Source of the DNA: Marinilabilia rubra
GTDB taxonomy: Bacteria; Bacteroidota; Bacteroidia; Bacteroidales; Marinilabiliaceae
Direction: 5' to 3'
Length of the DNA stretch: 64,000 nucleotides
Assembly (NCBI RefSeq): GCF_003121985.1
Contig: NZ_QEWP01000017.1
Coordinates: forward strand, 28,302 to 92,301
How positions within the stretch are numbered: position 1 is the stretch's first letter; each line of letters begins with the position of its first letter. A model generated the notes under the pieces. The model saw only the letters and a program-made list of their open reading frames with translations. It had not been told where the DNA came from and ran no database searches. A program made the translations under genes and the position numbers. Below are positions 16,273-25,988 of this stretch, piece after piece.

Positions 16273-17130
16273 TCACTCCAACTTCCCACATATGAACTCG
16301 TTAAAGTCTTTGTATTTTGGATAAAGATTTTTAGAATGGTTAATAACGTTGGTGTGTATTTTCTCTATTTGCTCAACGACTCTTTGTCCAGCCTCATCAT
16401 TATCCAGGTAAAGATGCACCTTCTTAAATTCAGGCAAAAGGGATATTAAAACCTTTGTCTGACCAGTACCATTCAGGATAATTGAAGTATGCCTGGGAAA
16501 AGCAGTCTTAAAAAAAGTCAGAGCAGACAGGTAATCCATGAATCCTTCAAAAACATTCACTATTCCTGGATTGCCGGGGATGGTCGTAATGCTTTTTGGA
16601 CTGGAAGACCCTTTCCAAAAGGAATTTCTTATTTCATACCCTCCCCGGTCATTTTTGAATCCAATGGCATAATACCGTTTATCTTCGATTGCATAATAAA
16701 GCTCTTTTAGAGACATACAATTTCTTACGGCATTGCCATCAATTTTCCTTTGGTTTAGATAATCGATAAGTGCCGGTCTATTAATGGACGCATTGGCCTT
16801 GATAATTTTTAATGCAGAATTCCCTAGTGTTTTCTCTGTTTTAAAAATAATATTTCGTGGTTTAGGGAACCCTTTTCCGGAAATAATCTGGAATGCTTCT
16901 TTTGCACTAACGTTATTTAACCTGCAGATTAAAGTAATGGCATTCCCTCCTTCTCCCAGTCCAAAGTCATACCAAAGGTTCTTTTCTGTATCAACCACAA
17001 AAGATGGTTTGGTTTCGTTTCGTAATGGAGAATTGAACCAGAATTTATGGTTGCGGTTTTTCACTGGCTGAATGCCATAGCTATTCAAAATAGCGAGTAT
17101 ATCTACATGAGATATGTTAATATCATTCAC
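16273..17130 (-). CDS. Toprim-domain primase-like protein of a mobile element
   Basis: This 285-aa protein resembles the toprim proteins of Bacteroidota integrative elements. The N-terminal part has the CHC2-primase-like WFNSPLRNETKPSF...LWYDFGLGEGGNA signature but lacks the zinc-binding cysteines. The C-terminal toprim half has VFEGFMDYLSA and the metal-binding LYLDNDEAG. It probably acts in replication or transfer of the element together with the helicase encoded upstream on the same strand (250 bp away). The standard DnaG RNA-polymerase core is not complete, so primase activity is inferred only. Confidence 0.8.
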   Translation of the reverse strand: MNDINISHVDILAILNSYGIQPVKNRNHKFWFNSPLRNETKPSFVVDTEKNLWYDFGLGEGGNAITLICRLNNVSAKEAFQIISGKGFPKPRNIIFKTEKTLGNSALKIIKANASINRPALIDYLNQRKIDGNAVRNCMSLKELYYAIEDKRYYAIGFKNDRGGYEIRNSFWKGSSSPKSITTIPGNPGIVNVFEGFMDYLSALTFFKTAFPRHTSIILNGTGQTKVLISLLPEFKKVHLYLDNDEAGQRVVEQIEKIHTNVINHSKNLYPKYKDFNEFICGKLE

Positions 17131-17380
17131 GATCTATTCAGTTTTAATTATTCGACATCAATAAAAAATGAAAATCAGCAGGCAAAGCGGTTATTAAATT
17201 GTCTATCAGCATTTAAAAGCGGCCAACAAATCGGTACTCTTACGGTTTCTCCCCTACTCTATCATTAAACCAGCAAGACTCTTTACCGGAAAACATCCGC
17301 TTTCGCAACCTATTTTGATTGTTTATTTTCAAATGGTTAACCGCATTACCGCTAAGTTTTAAAAGAAAAAGGGGATCGCA

Positions 17381-18838
17381 TCATTCACTCTTTTGAGAGA
17401 TACGAAATCCCCGGGGACGCATATTTGATAAAGCCACATATTCATAGCCATATATTTGGCAATAGGCTTTCACGTAATTGGTAAATTTCCGATCCGACAA
17501 TGAAGTAAACCTTTGATTGGTTGCATCCAGAAAAGAATCACGCGTCTGAATTGTCCCCACACCCTCAAAAGCTGTCAATAGTTCCAGGTTATCCTCTATC
17601 CATTCAGCAAAAGATTGATTGGTCTCCCGGATAAGCTCTTTTTGTTGGGGATTTTTTTCTTGATATTCGGTAACACCATGCATCAAAAACAACATCACAC
17701 AATTAAGCATGAACACATCAAACCGGCGCCACTCGTTTTCATCCCAGTCACTAAAGAAGGTACTTTCGTAGTAATCCAGTGGTGTAAGCTTATTGCTGAA
17801 AAACTGGAAAACCTCAATTTGGTGTTGGCGACGCAGAAAAGAACCGCTGTTACCTTTCAGAATATTGTTGGTAGTAATAACAATTGTGGGAGACTCTTCT
17901 ACGGACAACTCAATTTCATCCCTGTTTTTCTTATTGATATTTCTAAACCCGGAAGTTATGATTGAAAACAGATCTTCAAAGTTGAATCCTCGCTTCACAT
18001 CATCAATCCCCACAATTCTGACACTTTCATCAATCTTCTGCCAAACAAAATCCGCTTTCGCATCAAATTTCTTCCCGTCAAACAAAGCAGTCTTCCTAAA
18101 TTTTGACAATGCATCAACAATCAGGCTTTTTCCACTTCCTCCTTCCGGAGCAGAACTTACCTTTTCATCATTAATAATAACGGCCCGTGATGTTGCAGAT
18201 GTTTTGTAATCGAACAAACAATACCCCATTACGGAGCAAATTCTTTTAAATCGTTCTTCATTGCCCTCACTAAGCTTGGAAATAAAATCCTGAAACATCG
18301 GAGGTGTTGTTTCAATATCTGTTTCGTCATTGAAGGTGCGCGAGATAATATGATCCTTCCAGATTAAGCGCTTAAACTGACGATAAGGAATCGGTGGTTG
18401 AATGCCCTTAGCAGTAACCTTCACAACCCCATTTTGAAAATAAAAGAAAGATTCACCTGGTTTATCTCTGTGCATTTTAGGTTTTATGGTTTCCACAGCA
18501 TCCAGATACTTCAATGAGAAAAGAACTGTTTTGTTGAGTATATAATCTGTTAAACGGTCATTTTCCAAGGTCTTGACATAGTTTAAAACAATTTCTTTCA
18601 CCTCTGAGGTAGAAATCTTGGAGACAATGTAGTCCTGGACAAGGACTAAATCGAAATCCGCACCCTGCCTGATCTTTCGTATTCCTTTTCCATGAATAAA
18701 CCTGAAAAATTTTGAAGACGAAAACCTTAGCTTCTTATCTTCAGTTTCTTTAATAAAATCACTCCCGTCAACATGCGATTGATTGAGCTTACCATCAGAC
18801 ATACCGGTGACCGTCTGAGTATTATCAGTTAATTTCAT
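17381..18838 (-). CDS. SF3-like replicative helicase of a mobile element
   Basis: This 485-aa protein resembles the primase-helicase (DUF5906-type) proteins of Bacteroidota mobile elements. It has a P-loop PEGGSGKS at residues 231-238, a Walker B-like RIVGIDDVKRGF at about 274-285 and a sensor-like TIVITTNN at 318-325, an arrangement typical of SF3/P4-type helicases. The roughly 200 N-terminal residues contain no motif I recognise. It lies between an HTH gene (upstream) and the toprim gene (downstream), the usual order in these elements. Confidence 0.8.
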   Translation of the reverse strand: MKLTDNTQTVTGMSDGKLNQSHVDGSDFIKETEDKKLRFSSSKFFRFIHGKGIRKIRQGADFDLVLVQDYIVSKISTSEVKEIVLNYVKTLENDRLTDYILNKTVLFSLKYLDAVETIKPKMHRDKPGESFFYFQNGVVKVTAKGIQPPIPYRQFKRLIWKDHIISRTFNDETDIETTPPMFQDFISKLSEGNEERFKRICSVMGYCLFDYKTSATSRAVIINDEKVSSAPEGGSGKSLIVDALSKFRKTALFDGKKFDAKADFVWQKIDESVRIVGIDDVKRGFNFEDLFSIITSGFRNINKKNRDEIELSVEESPTIVITTNNILKGNSGSFLRRQHQIEVFQFFSNKLTPLDYYESTFFSDWDENEWRRFDVFMLNCVMLFLMHGVTEYQEKNPQQKELIRETNQSFAEWIEDNLELLTAFEGVGTIQTRDSFLDATNQRFTSLSDRKFTNYVKAYCQIYGYEYVALSNMRPRGFRISQKSE

Positions 18839-18926
18839 CTTAATAAAAATTTTATTGATTTACCGGTAATTATCCGGTTAATGAGAATAGAAAAGGCAGG
18901 CTAAAACAGAACCTGCCTGGTTGTCT

Positions 18927-19202
18927 TTAAATCTTATTCAAATATTCCTCAATATCGGAAGCTTTGTAATAGATCTTTTTACCGGACTTCCTAAATTTAA
19001 TGGTCTGATTATCGCGCATATTTTGCAGCGTTCGCTTGCTTACTTTGAGGATTTTACAAACCTCGGCGCTTACATACCATTTTTCTTTAAAACCGTCGTT
19101 GCTCTTTAAATCAAGATTTTCAAGCTTATCAGATATTCTATCAATCTTGCGAATTAATTTCCCGAACTCATGTTCATCTATTATCATTATTTGACTTGCC
19201 AT
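18927..19202 (-). CDS. Excisionase-type helix-turn-helix protein
   Basis: This 91-aa DNA-binding protein ends in a MerR-like HTH_17 domain: VSAEVCKILKVSKRTLQNM, then a basic wing KFRKSGKKIYYKASDIEEYL. Such proteins act as excisionases or regulators in Bacteroidota mobile elements. I prefer the ATG at 19202 (MASQIM) over an upstream GTG at 19226. It lies 88 bp upstream of the helicase gene on the same strand. Confidence 0.8.
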   Translation of the reverse strand: MASQIMIIDEHEFGKLIRKIDRISDKLENLDLKSNDGFKEKWYVSAEVCKILKVSKRTLQNMRDNQTIKFRKSGKKIYYKASDIEEYLNKI

Positions 19203-19367
19203 TGCAATAATTTTAAGAATTAACACTGCACCGTTGACGTCGTTAGGTGATTAATTACGTTGGCAAATCTGTGAAATAAAATGCAGGGAGGTACTCCCCG
19301 GGTATCCCCAGGGAGGATCATAAGTAATTCAATACTTGAAGCTTATTAGAAAAATATTTTTGAAAAG

Positions 19368-20795
19368 TTATTTCGCTTTCAACTGTGCAAGTTGAACCTT
19401 AATTTCATGCAGCTTTTCTTGTATATACTTGACACTTTTTTGATTACTTAACGGATCTTTGAAGGCTTTCAAGATAGTATCATAACCAAATGAATCATCG
19501 TTTGCATTAAAAGAGACAGAAAGGATCCTGGCTACACGGGCTTTTTGATTTTTTGATTTAATCAAACCAGACTCAAAAAATAAGGCAAACAGCAATCCTA
19601 AACTATCTGCAGTACCATTGTAATCTATCTTCTCTGACAAGTACTTTTTACTATCAGCCTCAAGCAACCTTATTTGCTTTGGTTCGGCATTGCTGGATTG
19701 TGAAGATTCAACCGATTGAGCAAGAGATTCTTTTTCATCTGTATCCATTCCATATCTTTCGAAATATCCCTCTAAAATTAAAAATGCATCATCAAGGGTT
19801 GATTTTTCAATTTTATTTATCCGTGATATATTAAACTTCTGGTACCTAGGAGTCTCTTTTATCCCTTCCAATTTTTGCCTAAACCATTTCAATCCACCAA
19901 CAACTCTTTCTTCGCTCTCACTCATTTCAAGCAATTGAAGTTCTTGGCTTATAAATTTAAGGGTAAGATCTGATGCCAAATTTGTGTGAAGCATAAAATC
20001 TAAAATAAAATCTAATCTTTTCCCGTCCTCCTTAATTTCTTTCAATTCTCCTTTCAAAAATGCTAATGCAACTTGATAAAAGAAGCTTAATCCTGAATCC
20101 TCATTAAAAACAATATAGTCATGAATGAATTTCTTTACGTATTCTCCAAATTCCATGTGAGAATCGATACGAAACAAGTTAATTACTTCTTTTATCTGGG
20201 ATACCTGATCTCTACTATGGATTTTGGGTGTCAAAGACTTAAAAAAGTCAAGATGGCTCTTATCAAATGAATATATAAATGTTATATCTTCTGGAATGGG
20301 AAGATCTTTTTCAAGTACTTCTACCATTTTTTTAAAATCATTTTGCAAATCATCTTCATAAAGTAGATGAACACCATATTCGATGGCCTTTTCTTTATCC
20401 ACCCATTCATAAGTTAGCTCAAACTCTACGAGAATAATGCATATAAAAGAATGAATCTGTGTATACAAAGAGTAAAAATTTTCGAGTTCAGGAAATATTT
20501 TTGATATTGAAGGTCCAAATGTTATATAAGTATTCTGTGATTCTTTAATCAGTTCCTCAAGTTCCTGCTTTAATGTTAGCAAACGTTTCAAGACCTTTTC
20601 AAAATAAACGGAACGATGTTGATTTTCTATCGAACTGTAAAATTCAGATCTTAAAATGCGTAAAACCCTCCTTCCTTCTATTTCAATTTTGTCGGCAATT
20701 AATTTTTCTTTTATAATTTGGGGAGGAGCGATTGTATAAGTGGCTGAAATTAATTCACCAACCATCTCATCAAAAAAATGGAGAGGATAACTCAT
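19368..20795 (-). CDS. Uncharacterised mobile-element protein, weakly RteC-like C-terminus
   Basis: This 475-aa protein is helical, with no signal peptide or membrane segment. Its last ~100 residues (DYNGTADSLGLLFALFFESG followed by KAFKDPLSNQKSVKYIQEKL) have the same layout as the C-terminus of RteC, a regulator of excision in Bacteroides conjugative transposons, though identity is low by eye. Its place just upstream of the HTH/helicase/toprim set fits a role in controlling the element. No catalytic motif is visible. Confidence 0.5.
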   Translation of the reverse strand: MSYPLHFFDEMVGELISATYTIAPPQIIKEKLIADKIEIEGRRVLRILRSEFYSSIENQHRSVYFEKVLKRLLTLKQELEELIKESQNTYITFGPSISKIFPELENFYSLYTQIHSFICIILVEFELTYEWVDKEKAIEYGVHLLYEDDLQNDFKKMVEVLEKDLPIPEDITFIYSFDKSHLDFFKSLTPKIHSRDQVSQIKEVINLFRIDSHMEFGEYVKKFIHDYIVFNEDSGLSFFYQVALAFLKGELKEIKEDGKRLDFILDFMLHTNLASDLTLKFISQELQLLEMSESEERVVGGLKWFRQKLEGIKETPRYQKFNISRINKIEKSTLDDAFLILEGYFERYGMDTDEKESLAQSVESSQSSNAEPKQIRLLEADSKKYLSEKIDYNGTADSLGLLFALFFESGLIKSKNQKARVARILSVSFNANDDSFGYDTILKAFKDPLSNQKSVKYIQEKLHEIKVQLAQLKAK

Positions 20796-20910
20796 TTGTA
20801 AAATTAATATTGAAAATAAGACAAAAAATAAGTTTCCTAAAATACTTTATTTTGCCTAAACAACACCTCATAAAAAGGCACCTATTTCAGTCCCTATGCT
20901 ATCCAAGCAT

Positions 20911-22440
20911 TTATTTTGAACTATCAGCCACCAATTCTCCCAAGAACCGGGCAAAATCAGTAACATCCCCATGAGCACTGGCTTTTTCCAATGCAGCCAT
21001 ATAAGCAACCCTTTGTGCAAGTGGTATTACTGTCCATGAATAACCTCCGGATGCCAACATCACATTAAACAGGAAACGTCCGATACGACCGTTACCATCC
21101 ATATAGGGATGGATAAATACAAATAAAAAATGTCCCAGCACTGCACGAACACCAGCATGGGTTTCTTCTTTTAATAAATCAAACAATACAGGCATGGCAT
21201 CACGCACTCCATCAGGATTCAGTGGGGTATGCATTGATCCTTTAATGTAAACCTGAGCCGAACGATAACCTGCCAAATCACCTGCCTTTAGAATACCTGC
21301 GGTAACACTTGGTGCAAACAATTCCCGGTACCAGTCTCCATGATCATAATCAGCAACTTCCCCTGCATTTTCCCCCTCCAGGATTGCCTTAATGCTTTCT
21401 TTAACTGCCTGAAAAGCCTGATAATAGCCACGTGCTGCCATTGCATTTCGGGTTTCCTGGTCTGCTTCATTATCTTCGGGATTCCAATTTCCTGACTTTA
21501 CCTTGTTTATTAGTTCAGCTGTAACCCGATACCCTTCAATTGAAAGAGAGTTGTATGCATCATCGACATAGTTGTCTTCCACTTCTTTCAAATATGCTTC
21601 AATATCTGATGGTAATTCTTTTGGAACCGGAAAATTATTAACTACCGTTTCGCGCATATTGTGCCACATTAAGCGCATTCGATTAGCATAAGGAGAGGCA
21701 TCCCTTGTGCTTAGGGAAATTGACAATTGCTCATCAAAGGGATCAAGCTCTCTGACATCATACCCTGATGACTTCATGGCTTTAAGTATATTGTCTGCCA
21801 ACTTTTTGTTGCCAATATTCCGAAATGCCCCGGCAAGACGGCCAGCGACAATACTATGCCCCCCATTAAGTAGCTTTTCAAGCAGCATGGAACCATCTTT
21901 AACCAACGCAAGACAGGATCGGGCATCCGTAGCATGACGAGTGAAAAAGTCTTCACTTACCGCTATAAGACCTTCTTCCAATGTTAAGAGTTGCAAACCA
22001 TCCTTGTTCACCCGGGATTTTTCTTCAGGGATCTTCAGCTTGTTATCCAGAATAGAGGTACCATGCAGCAAATGAACAATATTGTTACTGGCCTTTGGAG
22101 ATCGAACCAATAGCTGCGCAGGTATTATGGTATTGCCACTATGAATTAGCAATGATTGTTCCGGCGACAGGCACCAATCAGTCCCAAAGCGTGAATTAAC
22201 ATATACAGAAACAAATTTCCAATAAGCCATATACCATGAAGTAGTATCTCCATCACGCTCATCCGGACGGGTTGAGATATACCATCCTCTAATAACTTCT
22301 TTGATAAAGCCATTCGCTTTCAAAAGCTTTTTATGAAGAGCCGTCAAATCATCAGCATGAATAATTACGACATCGTTATCTTGCTGTAACTTCTGCAATG
22401 CTGCCAATGCCTGAGCCAGTTTTTCCTGTGGTGTGGCCAT
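20911..22440 (-). CDS. Fic-family AMPylase with N-terminal AbiEi-like region
   Basis: This 509-aa protein contains the Fic core motif HPYMDGNGR at residues 444-452, which transfers AMP (or another nucleotide part) to target proteins. A possible inhibitory motif SLSIEG (298-303) matches S/TxxxE(G/N) and lies N-terminal to the Fic domain, as in class II Fic proteins that keep themselves inactive. The first ~200 residues (GFIKEVIRGWYI, later LLTLEEGLIAV) resemble AbiEi-type antitoxin or HTH regulators, so it may bind its own promoter. Five 24-bp repeats lie 170-290 bp upstream. It is the gene closest to the right end of the island. A toxin-antitoxin or defence role is inferred. Confidence 0.88.
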   Translation of the reverse strand: MATPQEKLAQALAALQKLQQDNDVVIIHADDLTALHKKLLKANGFIKEVIRGWYISTRPDERDGDTTSWYMAYWKFVSVYVNSRFGTDWCLSPEQSLLIHSGNTIIPAQLLVRSPKASNNIVHLLHGTSILDNKLKIPEEKSRVNKDGLQLLTLEEGLIAVSEDFFTRHATDARSCLALVKDGSMLLEKLLNGGHSIVAGRLAGAFRNIGNKKLADNILKAMKSSGYDVRELDPFDEQLSISLSTRDASPYANRMRLMWHNMRETVVNNFPVPKELPSDIEAYLKEVEDNYVDDAYNSLSIEGYRVTAELINKVKSGNWNPEDNEADQETRNAMAARGYYQAFQAVKESIKAILEGENAGEVADYDHGDWYRELFAPSVTAGILKAGDLAGYRSAQVYIKGSMHTPLNPDGVRDAMPVLFDLLKEETHAGVRAVLGHFLFVFIHPYMDGNGRIGRFLFNVMLASGGYSWTVIPLAQRVAYMAALEKASAHGDVTDFARFLGELVADSSK

Positions 22441-22609
22441 GTTTTATAAACTTTTATAGTTGAGTGCACTCGGAAAAGTAAGAATTTTGTCAAATTCGAG
22501 GCGACCGGATTTTTTGACCCGGAGTTATCGTTTGATAATGAGGATTCAAAAAAACGGCTCAACGAAGAAGTTGGCTAAATTGGACTTTTCGGAGTGGGCT
22601 CAATAGTTG

Positions 22610-22729
22610 TATTACATTTAGTATTTACCTGCGTACCAAATTTAGTATTTACAAATGTAGCATTTTTAGTTTATGCCATTGTACTATTTTTAGTATTTGG
22701 CAATGTAGTATCTTTAGTATATAGCCATA
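22610..22729. repeat. Five 24-bp iteron-like direct repeats upstream of fic
   Basis: Five contiguous units start at 22610, 22634, 22658, 22682 and 22706. Each follows TANNANNTTTAGTATTTAN and mostly ends in CAATG or a variant; TTTAGT is kept in all five. There are no spacers, so this is not a CRISPR. The array sits about 170 bp upstream of the fic start codon. It could be a multi-site operator for the Fic protein's N-terminal domain, or iterons bound by an element replication protein. Confidence 0.7.
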
Positions 22730-22935
22730 TTATTTCAAAAAAAGAGAACCCATTTTTTTTAATTTAGGTTCGAATCCTTTTCATTAAAAATATTACCTTT
22801 AAAGTGAAATAGAGTTCATTTTGAAGTGAGCTAAAACACCCTAATTAACATAATCTGGGTGGACTTGCAGAGGACTAAGCTTAACGCCTCAGTTAAAACA
22901 TTGAAAGAGTGGTATTTGAAGCCAAAAATTCATTT

Positions 22936-22949
22936 CCCTCTCTCTCCGC
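22936..22949 (+). other. Probable att site: 3' end of a tRNA-Ser gene
   Basis: CCCTCTCTCTCCGC, preceded by TTCATTT, matches the end of the T-arm, acceptor stem and discriminator base of Bacteroidota tRNA-Ser genes. The rest of the tRNA is missing, and a strong terminator follows directly. This is the expected remnant after integration into a tRNA 3' end: the island lies to the left, and the original chromosome with the tRNA terminator continues to the right. The intact tRNA would be beyond position 1. Judged from the remembered tRNA 3' end only. Confidence 0.45.
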
Positions 22950-22954
22950 AAATA

Positions 22955-22985
22955 AACCATCCTTTTTTAAAAGGGTGGTTTTTTT
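22955..22985 (+). terminator. Strong Rho-independent terminator after the tRNA-Ser remnant
   Basis: A 10-bp stem (AACCATCCTT with AAGGGTGGTT, one G-T pair) and a six-base loop are followed by seven Ts. No protein gene on the plus strand leads into it. It fits the original terminator of a tRNA-Ser gene now replaced by the island end. The remainder of 22441-23056 holds only the 24-bp repeats. Confidence 0.8.
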
Positions 22986-23056
22986 ACATCTGTGAATGAG
23001 GAGCTGCGCCCTAAGCAACGGTCGAGGCTCGAATTCACCTTCAAGCATAAGCAATC

Positions 23057-23617
23057 CTAATCGGTTGGATCAATTATTTCGAATTTAAACTTGAAAGTAC
23101 AATAAGGGGAAAGCATTTCAACAAATTGCTGCGAAGAAATTTTCCTGCCATCAATAGAAAACAAAGGCTCTGACATCCGTTCGCCACCATCTGCCAGAAT
23201 GATGCCGCTTAAACTGTTTTCTTCGAAATCAAAAGCACAATTCTCACCCATTTTTAGGGACTTTTGATTGATCTCTTCTTTGACTTTTCCTTTCAATTGC
23301 AGTTCCGCTAATTCAATATCAGCATCATAATCTGATAATATTTCAATTCTCCTGGGATAATAGACCTCTGTCTCTTCAGCAACCTCAACAGCTAATGATA
23401 ACATACCACTGGGAACATCAAAAGATATTACCTTAAAATGATATTCTTTTCCCCACCTGTCTGAAATATAAAAATCATACCCGTCTTCAAGCGGACTGGT
23501 TGTAATTGTTGTCATAATATATTTAGTTAAACATTCAGTCGTTACAATTGTCTTCTGTAAATGTAATTTTTGCAGTAAATAATTCGAAATCTGTTCCGCG
23601 ATAATTGTCACATTCAA
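23057..23617 (-). CDS. Hypothetical protein, 152-186 aa
   Basis: I do not recognise this protein. From the ATG at 23617 it is 186 aa; an internal ATG at 23515 (MTTITTSPLEDG) would give 152 aa and may be the real start, because the first 34 residues look poorly conserved in composition. It is acidic, rich in beta-forming residues (YDFYISDRWGKEYHFKVISF), with no signal peptide or membrane segment. It lies alone between the tRNA terminator and a divergent peptidase gene. Confidence 0.6.
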   Translation of the reverse strand: MNVTIIAEQISNYLLQKLHLQKTIVTTECLTKYIMTTITTSPLEDGYDFYISDRWGKEYHFKVISFDVPSGMLSLAVEVAEETEVYYPRRIEILSDYDADIELAELQLKGKVKEEINQKSLKMGENCAFDFEENSLSGIILADGGERMSEPLFSIDGRKISSQQFVEMLSPYCTFKFKFEIIDPTD

Positions 23618-23809
23618 AGCGCGAACCTATAATATCACCAATTATTGCTCCTATGATATTTCTGCCCAATTTTATCTGTTATGTTTTTATTTGTTGTCGG
23701 TCAGCGAATCTAATAATTTCGCCTAATACATGCCTGAAAAATAAGTATTAACTTTAATCACAGAAAAAAAAATTCATACCAATCACTTTAAAAACAACAT
23801 CAAATAATT

Positions 23810-25942
23810 ATGAAACAAACTTCATTCAGGCAGTTATTTCTTGCCTTAACCATTGTCCTCCTTATTTTAGGATTAAACTCTTGTCAAACCATGGATACAC
23901 CTCAACCTCCTGATGCCAAAAAGATCCCAAAAGAATTGACCGAACACGGGGAAACCCGAACGGATCCTTACTATTGGTTGAGGAAAAGGGAAAACCCTGA
24001 AGTCATTGAATATCTGGAAGCCGAAAATGAATATACTAAGGCTGTTATGAAAGATACTGAGGAACTGCAGGATACCCTATACGAAGAGATAGTAAGCCGG
24101 ATTAAACAAGATGACAGCACTGTGCCATACAAAGATAATGGCTACTATTACTACGTTCGGTATGAATCTGATGGAGAATATCCGGTGTATTGTCGTAAAA
24201 AAGATAATCTGGATGCTGAAGAAGAGGTTCTGCTTGACGGTAATAAAATGGCCCAGGGATACGACTATTTTCAGATCGGAAGTATGAGCATCAGTCCCGA
24301 TAATAATATGATGGCCTACAGCATTGATACCGTAAGTCGCAGGAAATACACGATCTACTTTAAAAATTTAACTACCGGTGAAATATTGCCCAACACGCTC
24401 AGCAACACCATGGGCAGCTGCAGCTGGGCGGCCGACAACCAAACAGTGTTTTATACGGTAAAAAATCCGGAAACACTGAGGGCTGAAAGAATACTAAAAC
24501 ACCGCACAGATCAGACCCAAAGCCAGGACCAGGAGGTGTTTTATGAAGCTGATGAAACCTATAACTGTTATGTTCATAAAAGCAAATCAGACAAATACAT
24601 CATCATCAGTTCTCAAAGCACCCTCTCCACCGAGTACCGGTTTCTTGATGCCGCCAATCCGGAAGGCGAATTCACCATTGTGCAGCCACGTGAAGAAGAA
24701 CTGGAATACCACATTTCGCACTTTGGGGACAAGTTTTACATTCTGACCAATCTTGAGGCTCGTAACTTCAGATTGATGGAGGTACCGGTAACTATACCCG
24801 GAAAGCAAAACTGGCAGGAAGTGATACCGCACCGGACCGATGTTTTTCTGGAAAATATTGAGATATTCAACAACTACCTGGTGACAGAAGAGCGAAAAGA
24901 TGGCCTCACAAGGATTCGGATAATGCCCTGGGATGGCGGTGACGAACATTACCTCAATTTTGGTGAAGAGGCTTATGTGGCAGGCATCTCTACCAACCCC
25001 GAATTTGACAGCCAAAAACTACGCTACGGATACAGCAGTATGACCACCCCCTACTCCATCATTGATTACGATATGGAGACTCACGAAAAAGAGCTCAAAA
25101 AAGAACAGGAAGTTTTGGGGCCTTTCAATAAGGACGATTATGAAACCATACGTGTTTTTGCAACTGCCGGCGATGGTGCGAGTATTCCCGTCACCCTTGT
25201 TTACCGCAAAGGTATAGATCCGGAAGGCCGTAACCCTTTGCTCCTTTTTGGTTACGGATCTTACGGCAACACAATTGATCCTTATTTCAGTTCGGCACGT
25301 CTGAGTCTGCTCGACCGGGGCTTTGTATTTGCAATTGCCCATATCCGTGGCGGACAAATATTTGGACGCCAGTGGTACGAAGAAGGAAAAATGATGAAGA
25401 AGAAAAACACTTTTACTGACTTCATCGATTGTGCCAATCATTTGATTGATGCTAAGTACACCAATCCAGAACAGATTTATGCCATGGGTGGAAGTGCCGG
25501 AGGTTTGCTGATGGGTGCCGTCATTAACATGGAACCTGAGTTGTTCAACGGCGTCATTGCTGCGGTTCCTTTTGTTGATGTGATTACCACCATGCTGGAT
25601 GAAAGCATCCCTCTTACGACCGGAGAATACGATGAATGGGGAAATCCAAACATCAGGGAGCATTACGATTACATACTGTCCTATTCGCCTTACGACAATG
25701 TGGAGCCTAAAGAATATCCCAACCTCCTGGTGACTACAGGACTTCACGATTCACAGGTTCAATACTGGGAACCGGCCAAATGGGTGGCCAAACTACGCGA
25801 TGTTAATCAAAGCGACAACCTCATCTTGTTAAAAACAAACATGGAAGCAGGTCATTCCGGTGCTTCAGGAAGATTTCGCAGGTATCGTGAGACAGCACTT
25901 GATTATTCTTTTTTGCTGAAGCTTGAAGGGATTATGGAATAA
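23810..25942 (+). CDS. Oligopeptidase B-like S9 peptidase, lipoprotein
   Basis: This 710-aa serine peptidase of the prolyl oligopeptidase family has an N-terminal beta-propeller (about 90-430) and a C-terminal alpha/beta-hydrolase domain. The catalytic triad is probably S562 (GGSAGG), D647 (TGLHDSQV) and H682 (AGHSG). A lipobox (LGLNSC, Cys25) after a hydrophobic start predicts a lipoprotein, so it would act in the periplasm or at the outer membrane on short basic peptides, unlike the cytoplasmic PtrB of enterobacteria. It is monocistronic and ends at a terminator. Confidence 0.92.
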   Translation: MKQTSFRQLFLALTIVLLILGLNSCQTMDTPQPPDAKKIPKELTEHGETRTDPYYWLRKRENPEVIEYLEAENEYTKAVMKDTEELQDTLYEEIVSRIKQDDSTVPYKDNGYYYYVRYESDGEYPVYCRKKDNLDAEEEVLLDGNKMAQGYDYFQIGSMSISPDNNMMAYSIDTVSRRKYTIYFKNLTTGEILPNTLSNTMGSCSWAADNQTVFYTVKNPETLRAERILKHRTDQTQSQDQEVFYEADETYNCYVHKSKSDKYIIISSQSTLSTEYRFLDAANPEGEFTIVQPREEELEYHISHFGDKFYILTNLEARNFRLMEVPVTIPGKQNWQEVIPHRTDVFLENIEIFNNYLVTEERKDGLTRIRIMPWDGGDEHYLNFGEEAYVAGISTNPEFDSQKLRYGYSSMTTPYSIIDYDMETHEKELKKEQEVLGPFNKDDYETIRVFATAGDGASIPVTLVYRKGIDPEGRNPLLLFGYGSYGNTIDPYFSSARLSLLDRGFVFAIAHIRGGQIFGRQWYEEGKMMKKKNTFTDFIDCANHLIDAKYTNPEQIYAMGGSAGGLLMGAVINMEPELFNGVIAAVPFVDVITTMLDESIPLTTGEYDEWGNPNIREHYDYILSYSPYDNVEPKEYPNLLVTTGLHDSQVQYWEPAKWVAKLRDVNQSDNLILLKTNMEAGHSGASGRFRRYRETALDYSFLLKLEGIME

Positions 25943-25988
25943 GAAAGTTCCTGCTATTTCATTTTTCTCACTACTATTCAGTCTTTTA

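Noticed and set aside
22610..22729. Possible CRISPR array
   Set aside because: The repeats are contiguous without unique spacers and no cas genes are in the window.
25019..25747. 242-aa minus-strand frame opposite the S9 peptidase
   Set aside because: It is an antisense shadow of the catalytic domain.
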